From: Burkholderia sp. MS389 | Lineage (GTDB): Bacteria > Pseudomonadota > Gammaproteobacteria > Burkholderiales > Burkholderiaceae | DNA length: 64,000 nt | Direction of reading: 5' to 3' | NCBI RefSeq assembly: GCF_016899425.1 | Contig: NZ_CP045994.1 | Span: 372,001-436,000, forward strand | In this document: positions 9,782 to 19,725 of the stretch, piece by piece | Numbering within the stretch: the stretch's first letter is position 1 | How the letters are laid out: each line of letters opens with the position of its first letter | Program-made: the position numbers and the translations under genes | Notes under the pieces: model-generated | Told to the model about the DNA's origin: nothing | What the model saw: only the letters and a program-made list of their open reading frames with translations | Databases searched by the model: none

Positions 9782-10300
9782 ATGGCAAAGATGCAAGCGA
9801 AAGTTCAGGCTGACGAGCGCGACGACGGCCTTCGCGAAAAGATGATTTCGGTCAATCGCGTGACCAAGGTCGTGAAGGGTGGCCGTATTCTCGGCTTCGC
9901 CGCACTGACCGTGGTTGGCGACGGTGATGGCCGCATCGGTATGGGCAAGGGCAAGGCGAAGGAAGTGCCGGTCGCTGTCCAGAAGGCAATGGAACAAGCT
10001 CGCCGCAACATGTTCAAGGTGCCGCTCAAGAACGGCACGCTGCAGCACGAAGTGCACGGCAAGCACGGCGCATCCGCTGTCCTCCTCGCTCCGGCGAAGG
10101 CAGGTACGGGCGTGATCGCCGGCGGCCCGATGCGCGCAGTGTTCGACGTGATGGGCGTTCAGAACGTCGTGGCGAAGAGCCACGGTTCGACGAACCCATA
10201 CAACCTCGTTCGCGCCACGCTGGACGGCCTGCGCAAGCAGTCGACCCCGGCAGACATCGCGGCGAAGCGCGGCAAGTCCGTCGAAGATATTTTGGGCTAA
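9782..10300 (+). CDS. rpsE: 30S ribosomal protein S5
   Basis: S5 lies at the mRNA entry site and affects decoding accuracy. 172 residues. The N-terminal dsRBD-like part has [19 protein letters not shown] and [10 protein letters not shown]. The C-terminal domain carries [28 protein letters not shown] stands before the start. Confidence 0.97.
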   Translation: MAKMQAKVQADERDDGLREKMISVNRVTKVVKGGRILGFAALTVVGDGDGRIGMGKGKAKEVPVAVQKAMEQARRNMFKVPLKNGTLQHEVHGKHGASAVLLAPAKAGTGVIAGGPMRAVFDVMGVQNVVAKSHGSTNPYNLVRATLDGLRKQSTPADIAAKRGKSVEDILG

Positions 10301-10315
10301 GCCCGGGTGGTCACC

Positions 10316-10498
10316 ATGTCTGAAAAAACTGTCAAGGTTCAGCTCGTGAAGAGCCTGATCGGGACCCGCGAATCGCACCGCGCGACCGTGCGTGGCCTGG
10401 GCCTGCGCCGACTCAACTCGGTTAGCGAGCTGCAGGACACGCCGGCGGTCCGCGGCATGATCAACAAGGTCTCGTACCTCGTTAAGGTCATCGCGTAA
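10316..10498 (+). CDS. rpmD: 50S ribosomal protein L30
   Basis: L30 is a small 50S surface protein. 60 residues from the ATG at 10316 ([13 protein letters not shown]). A GTG at 10307 is in frame but would add MVT, which is not in the family. The conserved [17 protein letters not shown] segment is clear. Confidence 0.95.
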
Positions 10499-10524
10499 GC
10501 GGCCCTACGGATCAAGGAGTTGAT

Positions 10525-10959
10525 ATGGAATTGAATAACCTGAAGCCGGCAGCTGGCGCCAAGCACGCCAAGCGTCGCGTCGGTCGTGGCATCGGTTCGG
10601 GCCTCGGCAAGACGGCTGGCCGTGGTCACAAGGGTCAGAAATCGCGTTCGGGCGGCTTCCACAAAGTCGGTTTCGAAGGCGGTCAGATGCCGCTGCAACG
10701 TCGTCTGCCGAAGCGCGGCTTCACGTCGCTGACGAAGGAATTCGTCGGTGAAGTGCGCCTGGGCGACCTCGAGAAGCTGCCGGTCGACGAGATCGATCTG
10801 CTCGCACTGAAGCAAGCCGGCCTGGTCGGCGAGCTGACGAAGAGCGCAAAGATCATCGCGACGGGCGAACTGAAGCGCAAGATCGTCGTGAAGGGTCTCG
10901 GTGCCACCAAGGGTGCGCGCGCTGCGATCGAAGCGGCTGGCGGTTCGTTCGCCGAGTGA
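10525..10959 (+). CDS. rplO: 50S ribosomal protein L15
   Basis: L15 is a late assembly protein. 144 residues, with the glycine-rich basic N-terminus ([20 protein letters not shown]) and the C-terminal fold ending in [15 protein letters not shown] precedes it. A 42-base gap then leads to secY. Confidence 0.97.
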   Translation: MELNNLKPAAGAKHAKRRVGRGIGSGLGKTAGRGHKGQKSRSGGFHKVGFEGGQMPLQRRLPKRGFTSLTKEFVGEVRLGDLEKLPVDEIDLLALKQAGLVGELTKSAKIIATGELKRKIVVKGLGATKGARAAIEAAGGSFAE

Positions 10960-11001
10960 CACGCGTAGCGCGTCGTCACTTGCATTCATCGGAGAAGGTA
11001 C

Positions 11002-12351
11002 TTGGCTAACAGCCCGAGTCTTGCAAAACCCGGTCGAAGCACGGCGAAATTCGGCGATCTGCGCCGGCGAGCGATGTTCCTGCTCCTGGCGCTGATCGTC
11101 TATCGCATCGGCGCGCACATTCCCGTGCCGGGCATCGATCCGGATCAACTGGCCAAGCTGTTCCAGAGCCAGGCGGGCGGCATCCTGGGCATGTTCAACA
11201 TGTTCTCGGGTGGCGCACTTTCCCGCTTCACGATCTTTGCGCTGGGGATCATGCCGTACATCTCGGCGTCGATCATCATGCAGTTGCTGGCGATCGTTTC
11301 GCCGCAGCTCGAGGCGCTGAAGAAGGAAGGGCAGGCAGGGCAACGGAAGATCACGCAGTACACGCGGTATTTCACCGTGGTGCTCGCGACCTTCCAGGCA
11401 TTCGGTATCGCGGCCGCGCTGGAAAACCAGCCGGGCCTCGTCACCGATCCCGGCACGCTGTTCCGTCTGACGACGGTCGTGACGCTGGTGACGGGCACGA
11501 TGTTCCTGATGTGGCTCGGCGAGCAGATTACCGAGCGTGGTCTGGGCAACGGTATCTCGATCATCATCTTCGGCGGGATCGCAGCAGGGTTCCCGAATGC
11601 CGTGGGCGGGTTGTTCGAGCTGGTGCGTACGGGTTCGATGAGCATCATTTCGGCGATCATCATCGTCGTTCTGATCGCCGCGGTGACTTACCTGGTCGTG
11701 TTCATCGAACGCGGTCAGCGCAAGATCCTCGTGAACTACGCGAAGCGCCAGGTCGGCAACAAGATCTACGGTGGGCAGTCGTCGCATCTGCCGCTGAAGC
11801 TGAACATGTCGGGCGTGATTCCGCCGATCTTTGCATCGTCGATCATTCTGTTCCCGGCAACGATTCTCGGCTGGTTCAGTACCGGTCAGCCGACGGGAAG
11901 CTGGATTTCCAATACGTTGCATAACGTTGCGGAAGCGCTGAAGCCGGGCCAGCCGGTCTATGTGCTGCTGTACACGCTGGCAATCGTGTTTTTCTGCTTC
12001 TTCTACACCGCACTGGTGTTCAACAGCAGGGAGACCGCGGACAACCTGAAGAAGAGCGGCGCGTTTGTTCCGGGCATCCGTCCGGGCGATCAGACCGCAC
12101 GATATATCGACCGCATCCTCACGCGTCTGACGCTGGCCGGTGCGATCTACATCGTCTTCGTGTGTCTGCTGCCGGAATTCCTGGTGCTGCGCTGGAACGT
12201 GCCGTTTTATTTTGGTGGAACGTCGCTGCTGATCATTGTCGTCGTCACGATGGACTTTATGGCGCAGGTGCAGTCGTACGTTATGTCGCAACAGTATGAG
12301 TCTCTGCTCAAGAAGGCAAACTTCAAGGGCGGCAACATCCCGATGCGTTGA
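11002..12351 (+). CDS. secY: Protein translocase channel SecY (TTG start)
   Basis: Central pore subunit of the SecYEG translocon in the inner membrane. 449 residues with ten predicted membrane segments. Signatures are PVPGIDP after TM1, the plug region [18 protein letters not shown], and the cytosolic loop ending [10 protein letters not shown]. The start is TTG at 11002 ([11 protein letters not shown]), with GGAGAAG (10991-10997) at the right distance and no nearby ATG in frame. Its position between rplO and infA is standard. Confidence 0.97.
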   Translation: MANSPSLAKPGRSTAKFGDLRRRAMFLLLALIVYRIGAHIPVPGIDPDQLAKLFQSQAGGILGMFNMFSGGALSRFTIFALGIMPYISASIIMQLLAIVSPQLEALKKEGQAGQRKITQYTRYFTVVLATFQAFGIAAALENQPGLVTDPGTLFRLTTVVTLVTGTMFLMWLGEQITERGLGNGISIIIFGGIAAGFPNAVGGLFELVRTGSMSIISAIIIVVLIAAVTYLVVFIERGQRKILVNYAKRQVGNKIYGGQSSHLPLKLNMSGVIPPIFASSIILFPATILGWFSTGQPTGSWISNTLHNVAEALKPGQPVYVLLYTLAIVFFCFFYTALVFNSRETADNLKKSGAFVPGIRPGDQTARYIDRILTRLTLAGAIYIVFVCLLPEFLVLRWNVPFYFGGTSLLIIVVVTMDFMAQVQSYVMSQQYESLLKKANFKGGNIPMR

Positions 12352-12358
12352 AAGGACT

Positions 12359-12577
12359 ATGGCCAAAGACGATGTAATCCAGATGCAGGGCGAGGTGATT
12401 GAAAACCTCCCGAATGCGACCTTCCGTGTGAAGCTGGAAAACGGCCATGTCGTGTTGGGGCATATTTCCGGAAAGATGCGGATGCACTACATCCGCATTC
12501 TGCCCGGCGACAAGGTGACGGTTGAGTTGACGCCTTACGATCTGTCTCGTGCGCGGATCGTGTTCCGGGCGAAGTGA
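12359..12577 (+). CDS. infA: Translation initiation factor IF-1
   Basis: IF-1 binds the 30S A site during initiation. 72 residues, one S1/OB fold, [20 protein letters not shown] at the N-terminus. The open frame extends upstream inside secY, but AAAGGA (12351-12356) before the ATG at 12359 and the family length fix the start. infA between secY and rpmJ is typical of betaproteobacteria; E. coli keeps it elsewhere. Confidence 0.97.
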   Translation: MAKDDVIQMQGEVIENLPNATFRVKLENGHVVLGHISGKMRMHYIRILPGDKVTVELTPYDLSRARIVFRAK

Positions 12578-12597
12578 TTTGAAAAAAGGGTATTATC

Positions 12598-12714
12598 ATG
12601 AAAGTGATGGCATCGGTTAAGCGCATTTGCCGCAATTGCAAGATCATCAAGCGCAAAGGCGTCGTTCGCGTGATCTGCAGCTCGGATCCGCGCCACAAGC
12701 AGCGCCAAGGCTGA
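12598..12714 (+). CDS. rpmJ: 50S ribosomal protein L36
   Basis: L36, the smallest 50S protein, 38 residues from ATG 12598 to TGA 12714: it starts [15 protein letters not shown] and ends DPRHKQRQG. The zinc ligands of the usual type are all present (C11, C14, C27, H32), so this is the zinc-containing form. AAAAAAGGG lies before the start. Confidence 0.96.
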
Positions 12715-12752
12715 CCGCGCGTTTGTTTGCGCTTTTTGTTTGAGGAAAAACA

Positions 12753-13118
12753 ATGGCTCGTATCGCAGGGGTTAACATCCCGAATCACCAGCACACCGAG
12801 ATCGGCCTGACGGCTATCTTTGGTGTCGGCCGCACCCGTTCGCGCAGCATCTGCGTGGCAGCTGGCGTCGATTTTTCGAAGAAGGTCAAGGATCTGACCG
12901 ACGCAGACCTGGAAAAGCTGCGTGAAGAAGTGGGCAAGTTTGTCGTCGAAGGCGATCTGCGCCGTGAAGTGACGATGAACATCAAGCGCCTGATGGACCT
13001 CGGTTGCTACCGTGGCGTCCGTCATCGCAAGGGCCTGCCGATGCGCGGTCAGCGTACGCGTACGAACGCACGTACCCGCAAGGGTCCGCGTCGTGCAGCG
13101 CAAGCGCTGAAGAAGTAA
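12753..13118 (+). CDS. rpsM: 30S ribosomal protein S13
   Basis: S13 sits in the 30S head and makes bridges to L5. 121 residues with the N-terminal [18 protein letters not shown] and the C-terminal signature [18 protein letters not shown]. First gene of the alpha operon. GAGGAAAAA lies ahead of the start. No clear promoter is seen in the 38-base gap after rpmJ, so it may be co-transcribed with spc. Confidence 0.97.
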   Translation: MARIAGVNIPNHQHTEIGLTAIFGVGRTRSRSICVAAGVDFSKKVKDLTDADLEKLREEVGKFVVEGDLRREVTMNIKRLMDLGCYRGVRHRKGLPMRGQRTRTNARTRKGPRRAAQALKK

Positions 13119-13146
13119 GCGGAACTGACAGTTACAGGAAAACGTA

Positions 13147-13548
13147 ATGGCTAAGGCTTCGAACACCGCGGCGCAACGCGTTCGCAAGAAGGTTAAGAAG
13201 AACGTCGCTGAAGGCGTGGTTCACGTTCACGCGTCGTTCAACAACACGATCATCACGATCACCGATCGCCAAGGCAACGCTCTGGCATGGGCGACGTCGG
13301 GCGGCCAGGGCTTCAAGGGCTCGCGCAAATCGACGCCGTTCGCCGCTCAGGTCGCAGCTGAATCGGCTGGCCGCGTCGCGATGGAATATGGCGTGAAGAA
13401 TCTGGAAGTGCGGATCAAGGGCCCGGGCCCGGGTCGCGAGTCGGCAGTGCGTGCACTGCACGGCCTCGGCATCAAGATCACCGCGATTTCGGACGTCACC
13501 CCGATTCCGCACAACGGCTGCCGTCCGCCGAAGCGTCGTCGTATCTAA
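13147..13548 (+). CDS. rpsK: 30S ribosomal protein S11
   Basis: S11 lies on the 30S platform near the mRNA exit. 133 residues with [20 protein letters not shown] and the C-terminal [18 protein letters not shown]. It is followed by a terminator-like hairpin before rpsD. Confidence 0.97.
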
Positions 13549-13574
13549 GGATGTGCTGGCACGTTCGTGCTAGC

Positions 13575-13617
13575 GCATTGCCTGTCGCCGCTCAGCGTCG
13601 ACGGGCGTTGCTTTTTT
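13575..13617 (+). terminator. Terminator-like hairpin between rpsK and rpsD
   Basis: Arms 13575-13587 and 13599-13611 pair at 12 of 13 positions (two G-U) and are followed directly by TTTTTT (13612-13617). It has the form of an intrinsic terminator or attenuator inside the alpha operon. Confidence 0.65.
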
Positions 13618-13659
13618 GATTGACTAAGCCCACCGTTCGCCCCAAAGGGAGCGGACTAG

Positions 13660-13677
13660 CGCGGATTTCGATCCGCG
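13660..13677 (+). promoter_or_regulatory. TTCG-loop hairpin in the rpsD leader
   Basis: CGCGGAT (13660-13666), the loop TTCG and ATCCGCG (13671-13677) form a very stable 7-bp hairpin 25 bases before the rpsD start. It could be an S4 or ribosome-access control element; that role is inference. Confidence 0.45.
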
Positions 13678-13702
13678 TGACTGATTGATAAAGGAATGCA
13701 AA

Positions 13703-14326
13703 GTGGCACGTTATATCGGCCCCAAAGCCAAGCTGTCCCGCCGTGAAGGCACCGACCTGTTCCTGAAGAGCGCGCGCCGCTCGCTCGCCGACAAGTGCAA
13801 GCTCGACAGCAAGCCGGGCCAGCACGGCCGTACCTCGGGCGCACGTACGTCCGACTACGGTACGCAGCTGCGCGAAAAGCAGAAGGTCAAGCGTATCTAC
13901 GGCGTGCTGGAACGTCAGTTCCGTCGCTACTTCGCTGAAGCCGATCGCCGGAAGGGCAACACGGGTGAAAACCTGCTGCAACTGCTCGAGTCGCGCCTCG
14001 ACAACGTCGTGTATCGCATGGGCTTCGGCTCGACCCGCGCTGAAGCGCGTCAGCTGGTGAGCCACAAGTCGATCACCGTGAACGGCGTCGTCGCAAACGT
14101 CCCGTCGCAGCAAGTGAAGGCGGGTGACGTCGTCGCGATCCGCGAAAAGGCGAAGAAGCAGGCGCGTATCGTCGAAGCGCTGTCGCTGGCCGAGCAAGGC
14201 GGCATGCCGAGCTGGGTTGCAGTCGATGCGAAGAAGTTCGAAGGCACGTTCAAGCAAATGCCGGAACGCGCTGAAATCGCAGGCGACATCAACGAAAGCC
14301 TGATCGTCGAATTGTATTCGCGTTAA
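13703..14326 (+). CDS. rpsD: 30S ribosomal protein S4 (GTG start)
   Basis: S4 is a primary assembly protein of the 30S body and in E. coli the repressor of the alpha operon. 207 residues from the GTG at 13703 ([16 protein letters not shown]), with AAGGAA (13691-13696) upstream. A longer frame from TTG 13685 would begin MIKECK, which is not family sequence. The N-terminal region has no zinc cysteines. The S4 domain [20 protein letters not shown] is central. It stands between two terminator-like hairpins. Confidence 0.97.
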
Positions 14327-14337
14327 TCCGATTGACG

Positions 14338-14390
14338 GCCGAGGTACCCCGATTGCGTTGCGCAAGGAGGGGCCTCGGCTGTTTATTTTC
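14338..14390 (+). terminator. Terminator-like hairpin between rpsD and rpoA
   Basis: GCCGAGG (14338-14344) pairs with CCTCGGC (14373-14379), and CCCC with GGGG further in. A T-rich tract TGTTTATTTT follows. It may terminate a share of transcripts before rpoA. Confidence 0.6.
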
Positions 14391-14450
14391 TGGTTGTTAC
14401 CGGTCAGCCTTATCGGTGTAACGAGCCGAGGGTATTGAAAAGGAAAGCCC

Positions 14451-15428
14451 ATGCAAACCAGTTTGCTGAAACCCAAGATCATCGCCGTGGAATCGCTGGG
14501 CGAGAACCACGCGAGGGTGGTCATGGAACCGTTCGAACGCGGTTACGGCCACACCTTGGGCAATGCGCTTCGCCGCGTGCTGCTGTCGTCGATGGTAGGC
14601 TACGCGCCGACCGAAGTCACGATCGCAGGCGTGGTGCACGAGTACTCGACGCTGGATGGCGTGCAGGAAGACGTCGTCAACCTGCTGCTGAACCTGAAGG
14701 GCGTGGTGTTCAAGCTGCATAATCGTGACGAAGTGACGGTTACGCTGCGCAAGGAAGGTGAAGGCGTCGTGACGGCCGGCGATATCGAGCTGGCGCACGA
14801 TTGCGAAGTCATCAACCCGAATCACGTGATTGCGCACCTGTCGAAGGGCGGCAAGCTCGACGTTCAGATCAAGATCGAAAAGGGTCGCGGCTATGTGCCC
14901 GGCAACGTCCGTCGCTACGGCGAAGACACGGCCAAGATCATCGGCCGCATCGTCCTCGACGCATCGTTCTCGCCGGTTCGCCGCGTGAGCTATGCGGTCG
15001 AAAGCGCACGGGTCGAGCAGCGTACCGACCTCGACAAGCTCGTGATGAACATCGAGACGAGCGGCGTGATCACGCCGGAAGAAGCGATCCGCCAGTCGGC
15101 CCGCATCCTGGTCGACCAGTTGTCCGTGTTCGCGGCGCTGGAAGGCACGGAAACGGCAGCCGAAGCGCCGTCGCGTGCACCGCAGATCGATCCGATCCTG
15201 CTGCGTCCGGTGGACGATCTCGAGCTGACGGTTCGTTCGGCGAACTGCCTGAAGGCCGAGAACATCTACTACATCGGCGATCTGATCCAGCGCACGGAAA
15301 ACGAGCTGCTGAAGACGCCGAACCTCGGTCGCAAGTCGCTCAACGAGATCAAGGAAGTGCTCGCTTCGCGCGGTCTCACGCTGGGCATGAAGCTCGAGAA
15401 CTGGCCGCCGGCTGGTCTCGACAAGTAA
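14451..15428 (+). CDS. rpoA: RNA polymerase alpha subunit
   Basis: Alpha subunit, which dimerises to nucleate RNA polymerase and contacts activators and UP elements through its C-terminal domain. 325 residues. The N-terminal domain shows [19 protein letters not shown] (about residues 30-48). The C-terminal domain shows [19 protein letters not shown] and [27 protein letters not shown] lies before the ATG. Its order after rpsD is standard. Confidence 0.98.
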
Positions 15429-15460
15429 TCCCGGTTGTAGCCTGGCTATCGCTGTAGTTG

Positions 15461-15504
15461 GCAAAGATGCGGATTTTCCTTTAAAATCCGCATCTTGCTT
15501 TTTT
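15461..15504 (+). terminator. Strong intrinsic terminator between rpoA and rplQ
   Basis: Perfect 14-base arms AAGATGCGGATTTT (15464-15477) and AAAATCCGCATCTT (15483-15496) around a 5-base loop, followed by GC and a T-run (15499-15504). rplQ, 72 bases on, must then depend on read-through or its own start. Confidence 0.8.
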
Positions 15505-15576
15505 CGTTACCGGCCCGTGCGCCCTCCGAGGCGCGATAGAAGAGCTGGACCAAAACTTTGAATCAAGGAAACTGAA

Positions 15577-15972
15577 ATGCGCCATCGTCATGGTCTGCGG
15601 AAACTGAACCGCACGAGCAGCCACCGTCTGGCTATGCTCCGTAACATGTCCAACTCGCTGATCGAGCACGAAGTCATCAAGACGACGCTGCCGAAGGCGA
15701 AGGAACTCCGTAAAGTCGTCGAGCCGCTGATCACGCTTGGCAAGAAGCCGTCGCTGGCAAACCGTCGCCTGGCGTTCAACCGCCTGCGCGATCGTGACTC
15801 GGTCGCGAAGCTGTTCGACGTGCTCGGTCCGCGTTTCGCGAACCGTCCGGGCGGCTACCTGCGCGTGCTGAAGTTCGGCTTCCGCGTGGGCGACAACGCA
15901 CCGATGGCACTGGTCGAACTGCTCGACCGTCCGGAAGTCGACGAAACGGAAAACGTGCAAGAAGCTGAATAA
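15577..15972 (+). CDS. rplQ: 50S ribosomal protein L17
   Basis: L17 lies at the bottom of the 50S near the tunnel exit. 131 residues with the family start [19 protein letters not shown] and the core [31 protein letters not shown] is the ribosome site. Last gene of the ribosomal block, closed by a clear terminator. Confidence 0.97.
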   Translation: MRHRHGLRKLNRTSSHRLAMLRNMSNSLIEHEVIKTTLPKAKELRKVVEPLITLGKKPSLANRRLAFNRLRDRDSVAKLFDVLGPRFANRPGGYLRVLKFGFRVGDNAPMALVELLDRPEVDETENVQEAE

Positions 15973-15998
15973 GCTTCCGGTACGCAGCAGGATCTGAA

Positions 15999-16032
15999 AG
16001 GGGCCGAGCGATTGCTTGGCCCTTTTTGTTTT
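15999..16032 (+). terminator. Intrinsic terminator of rplQ
   Basis: AGGGGCCGAGC and GCTTGGCCCT fold into a stem with a short ATT-containing loop and are followed by TTTTTGTTTTT. It ends the alpha operon. Confidence 0.8.
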
Positions 16033-16171
16033 TGGGATGCCGGTTGCGGTCGATTGTCGCAGGCTGGTGCCGGCAGCGTTGCGCGGGCTGCGCTACGATA
16101 CGGGCAACCGGTGCGGTCCCTGGGCGGGTAACCGGCGCCGGCAGGCGCCTGCAGACCAGCGAGGAGAGCGG

Positions 16172-16498
16172 ATGATAGTGGTGCTGATGCTGACGACGGT
16201 CCCCGATGCGCCGACGGCCGCGGCGCTCGCCGACGGCGCGCTCGACGCGCGGCTTGCCGCGTGCGTGTCGGAGCTCGGTACGATCAAGTCGCGCTATCAC
16301 TGGCAGGGCAAGGTCGAAACGGCCGACGAGATCCAGTTGCTGTTCAAGACGAGCCCGGTTCGGGCGCTCGAACTGGAGCGATTTATTCTCGCGCATCATC
16401 CGTACGAGACGCCTGAAATCGTCTCGTGGCAGACGACGGCATCGGCCGCGTATGGCCAATGGGTGACCAACGAAACTCAACGTTTATTTCATGTTTAA
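16172..16498 (+). CDS. cutA: Divalent-cation tolerance protein CutA
   Basis: CutA is a small trimeric PII-like protein linked to copper and divalent-cation tolerance; its exact role is not settled. 108 residues from ATG 16172 (MIVVLMLTTVPD), chosen because GAGGAGAG (16161-16168) sits before it; the open frame runs back to 16016 without family sequence. Conserved LAACVSELGTIKSRYHWQGK and the C-terminal HPYETPEIVSW are visible. It overlaps the dsbD start by eight bases, as is common for this pair. Confidence 0.93.
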   Translation: MIVVLMLTTVPDAPTAAALADGALDARLAACVSELGTIKSRYHWQGKVETADEIQLLFKTSPVRALELERFILAHHPYETPEIVSWQTTASAAYGQWVTNETQRLFHV

Positions 16499-18344
16499 CG
16501 GTATGGCGCTTTCGGTGCGCGTGCGCGCGCTGCGGTTTCTTGCGGTCCTGTTGTCGTTCGTGCTCGTGCTCGTGCTGGGCGGGTTGTCCGCCGCGCGTGC
16601 GGCCGACGATTTCCTCGATCCGTCGGTTGCGTTCAAGTTCAGCGCGAGCGAATCGCCGGGACAGGTGGACGTCCGCTTCAAGATCGCCAACGGCTACTAC
16701 ATGTACCGCGAGCGCTTCGCGTTCGCGGTGAAAAGCGGCCAAGCCACGCTCGGCGAGCCGCAATTCCCGGCCGGCCACGTGAAGTTCGACCAGACGTTCC
16801 AGAAGGACGTCGAGACCTACCGCGATGAAGTCGTCGTTCACGTGCCGGTGAAGCAGGCGGCCGGGCCGTTCGAGCTCGCGGTGACGTCGCAAGGGTGTGC
16901 GGACGAAGGGATCTGTTATCCGCCGGCCGAGCACGTGATGAAGGTCGATGGCGCCGCGCTCGGCGCCGCGTCGCCGTCCGGCGACACGGCTGCCGCGGGC
17001 AGCTGGTTCGACAAGGTCACGAGCGCCGATTTCGCGCAGTCGCTGCTCGAAGGCCACGGCTTCTTCACGATCGTCGCGCTCTATTTCGTCGCGGGTGTCG
17101 TGCTGAGCCTGCTGCCGTGTTCGTACCCGATGATTCCGATCGTGTCCGCGATCATCATCGGCCAGGGCACGCGCGCGACGCATGCACGCGGCTTCGCGCT
17201 GTCGCTGACCTACGTGGTCGGCATGGCGCTGGTCTACACGGTGCTCGGCATCGCCGCCGCGCTGGTCGGCCAGAGCCTCGGCGCATGGTTGCAGAACCCG
17301 TGGGTGCTCGGCGCGTTCGGCGTGCTGCTGAGCGCGTTCGCGGTGTCGCTGATCTCGGGCAAGGACATCGCGCTGCCGGAGCGCTGGCAGAACGGCGCGG
17401 CCGAGGCATCGAGCGCGCGCCAGGGCGGCCACTTCGTCGCGGTCGCGGCGATGGGCGCGTTGTCGGCGCTGGTCGTCGGCGCGTGCATGACGGCGCCGCT
17501 GTTCGCGGTGCTCGCGTTCATCGCGCACACCGGCAATGCGTGGCTCGGCGGCGCGGCGCTGTTCGCGATGGGGCTGGGCCTCGGCGTGCCGCTGCTGGTC
17601 GTCGGCGTCGGAGCGGGGACGGTGCTGCCGCGCACAGGCGCGTGGATGGACGGCGTGAAGGTGTTCTTCGGCATCGTGCTGCTCGCGGCCGCGCTGTGGA
17701 TCGTGTGGCCGGTGCTGGCGGGCGGGCTGAAGATGGTGCTCGCGGCGTTGTGGCTGCTGATCGCCGCCGCAGCGCTCGGGTTGTTCACGCCGAATGCCGG
17801 CGCCGCGTCGATCTGGCGCCGCCTGGGCCGCGGCGTAGGCGCCGCGCTCGCGATCTGGGCCGCGACGCTGCTCGTCGGCCTGGCTGCGGGCTCGACCGAT
17901 CCCGTCAAGCCGCTGGCCGTGCTGGCGGCGCGTACGGTGGCGTCCGGCGGCGCGGCGACGGCCGGCGCGGCTGCCGCGCAGGACGGCCCCGCGTTTGCCC
18001 CGGTGCGCTCCAGCGGCGAACTCGACGCGCTGCTGAAGACGTCGGGCCAGCCGGTGATGCTGGACTTCTACGCCGACTGGTGCGTGAGCTGCAAGGAGAT
18101 GGAGCATCTGACCTTCACCGACGCGCGCGTGCAGGCGCGGCTCGCGCAGCTTCACCTCGTGCGCGCGGACGTCACCGCGAACAACCCGGACGATCAGGCG
18201 CTGCTCAAGCGCTTTAATCTGTTCGGGCCGCCGGGCATCATCTTCTTCGATCGCAATGGCCGCGAGATCGGCCGCGTGGTCGGCTATCAGGCGGCCGACA
18301 CGTTCCTGCGCAGCCTCGATCGGGCGGCCGTTCCGACGGTATGA
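16491..18344 (+). CDS. dsbD: Thiol:disulfide interchange protein DsbD
   Basis: DsbD passes electrons from cytoplasmic thioredoxin across the inner membrane to DsbC and to cytochrome-maturation thioredoxins. 617 residues in three parts: a signal peptide (cut near AARA) and alpha domain with C136 and C142 (CADEGICYPP); eight membrane segments, with LLPCSYPM in the first and VGACMTAP later; and a C-terminal thioredoxin domain with DWCVSCKEM (C531, C534). The first ATG (16491) has no good ribosome site; 16503 (MALSVRV) is an alternative. Overlap with cutA suggests coupling. Confidence 0.95.
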   Translation: MFNGMALSVRVRALRFLAVLLSFVLVLVLGGLSAARAADDFLDPSVAFKFSASESPGQVDVRFKIANGYYMYRERFAFAVKSGQATLGEPQFPAGHVKFDQTFQKDVETYRDEVVVHVPVKQAAGPFELAVTSQGCADEGICYPPAEHVMKVDGAALGAASPSGDTAAAGSWFDKVTSADFAQSLLEGHGFFTIVALYFVAGVVLSLLPCSYPMIPIVSAIIIGQGTRATHARGFALSLTYVVGMALVYTVLGIAAALVGQSLGAWLQNPWVLGAFGVLLSAFAVSLISGKDIALPERWQNGAAEASSARQGGHFVAVAAMGALSALVVGACMTAPLFAVLAFIAHTGNAWLGGAALFAMGLGLGVPLLVVGVGAGTVLPRTGAWMDGVKVFFGIVLLAAALWIVWPVLAGGLKMVLAALWLLIAAAALGLFTPNAGAASIWRRLGRGVGAALAIWAATLLVGLAAGSTDPVKPLAVLAARTVASGGAATAGAAAAQDGPAFAPVRSSGELDALLKTSGQPVMLDFYADWCVSCKEMEHLTFTDARVQARLAQLHLVRADVTANNPDDQALLKRFNLFGPPGIIFFDRNGREIGRVVGYQAADTFLRSLDRAAVPTV

Positions 18345-18412
18345 CGACGGGCGGCTGCGGCGACCGGCGAACGGAAGATCCGCGGCCGGCTGACGGTCGC
18401 GATCGACGGTAA

Positions 18413-18451
18413 ACAAAAAACGGCGGAACACCGAGGTGTCCCGCCGTTTTT
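18413..18451. terminator. Bidirectional terminator between dsbD and hemB
   Basis: AACGGCGG (18419-18426) pairs with CCGCCGTT (18441-18448), with ACACC/GGTGT inside. A-run before and T-run after allow it to serve both convergent genes. Confidence 0.85.
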
Positions 18452-18473
18452 GCTGGCGCGTGCCGGCGCGCGA

Positions 18474-19505
<1,032 letters not shown>

Positions 19506-19542
19506 TTACGGAACCCTTAGGTCATTTTCGAGATCGTTGGTA

Positions 19543-19548
19543 TATGAT
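19543..19548 (+). promoter_or_regulatory. -10 box of candidate small RNA
   Basis: TATGAT (19543-19548) on the plus strand. The -35 is poor (TTAGGT, 20 bases upstream). The same bases read TATCAT on the minus strand, so the site may serve hemB as well. Confidence 0.35.
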
Positions 19549-19551
19549 AGC

Positions 19552-19659
19552 GATCGAGCGGCACGCGTTGCGTGCAGCTCCCCGCTTCTCCTCCCTGAGC
19601 GGGTGCCTGTCGTTTTTCGATTAGGCTGTTTGACCCGCCGTTCAACGGCGGGTTTTTTT
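19552..19659 (+). ncRNA. Candidate trans-acting sRNA with anti-Shine-Dalgarno loop
   Basis: No plus-strand protein gene ends here, yet a textbook plus-strand terminator does (CCCGCCG / CGGCGGG in 19633-19653, then seven T). Upstream are hairpin 1, GCACGC-GTT-GCGTGC (19561-19575), and hairpin 2, CCCGCT/AGCGGG (19581-19603), whose 11-base loop TCTCCTCCCTG is complementary to Shine-Dalgarno sequences. A T-rich linker CGTTTTTCGATTAGG (19611-19625) resembles an Hfq site. This is the layout of a base-pairing sRNA of about 105 nt. The 5' end is only estimated from the -10 box. Confidence 0.55.
19633..19659 (+). terminator. Plus-strand terminator of the candidate sRNA
   Basis: ACCCGCCGTT (19633-19642) and AACGGCGGGT (19644-19653) are inverted repeats followed by TTTTTT. 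There is no matching T-run on the other strand, so it does not serve engB. Confidence 0.8.
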
Positions 19660-19725
19660 ATGAGCCGGCCGAATCCGCAGGCGCCGTCAGGTGCGCAGGG
19701 CCGATCCCAGCCGCGCGTTGCCCGC

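Noticed and set aside
16383-18431. Minus-strand open frame of 682 codons opposite dsbD
   Set aside because: Arg/Ala/His-rich composition and no domain; dsbD explains the region.
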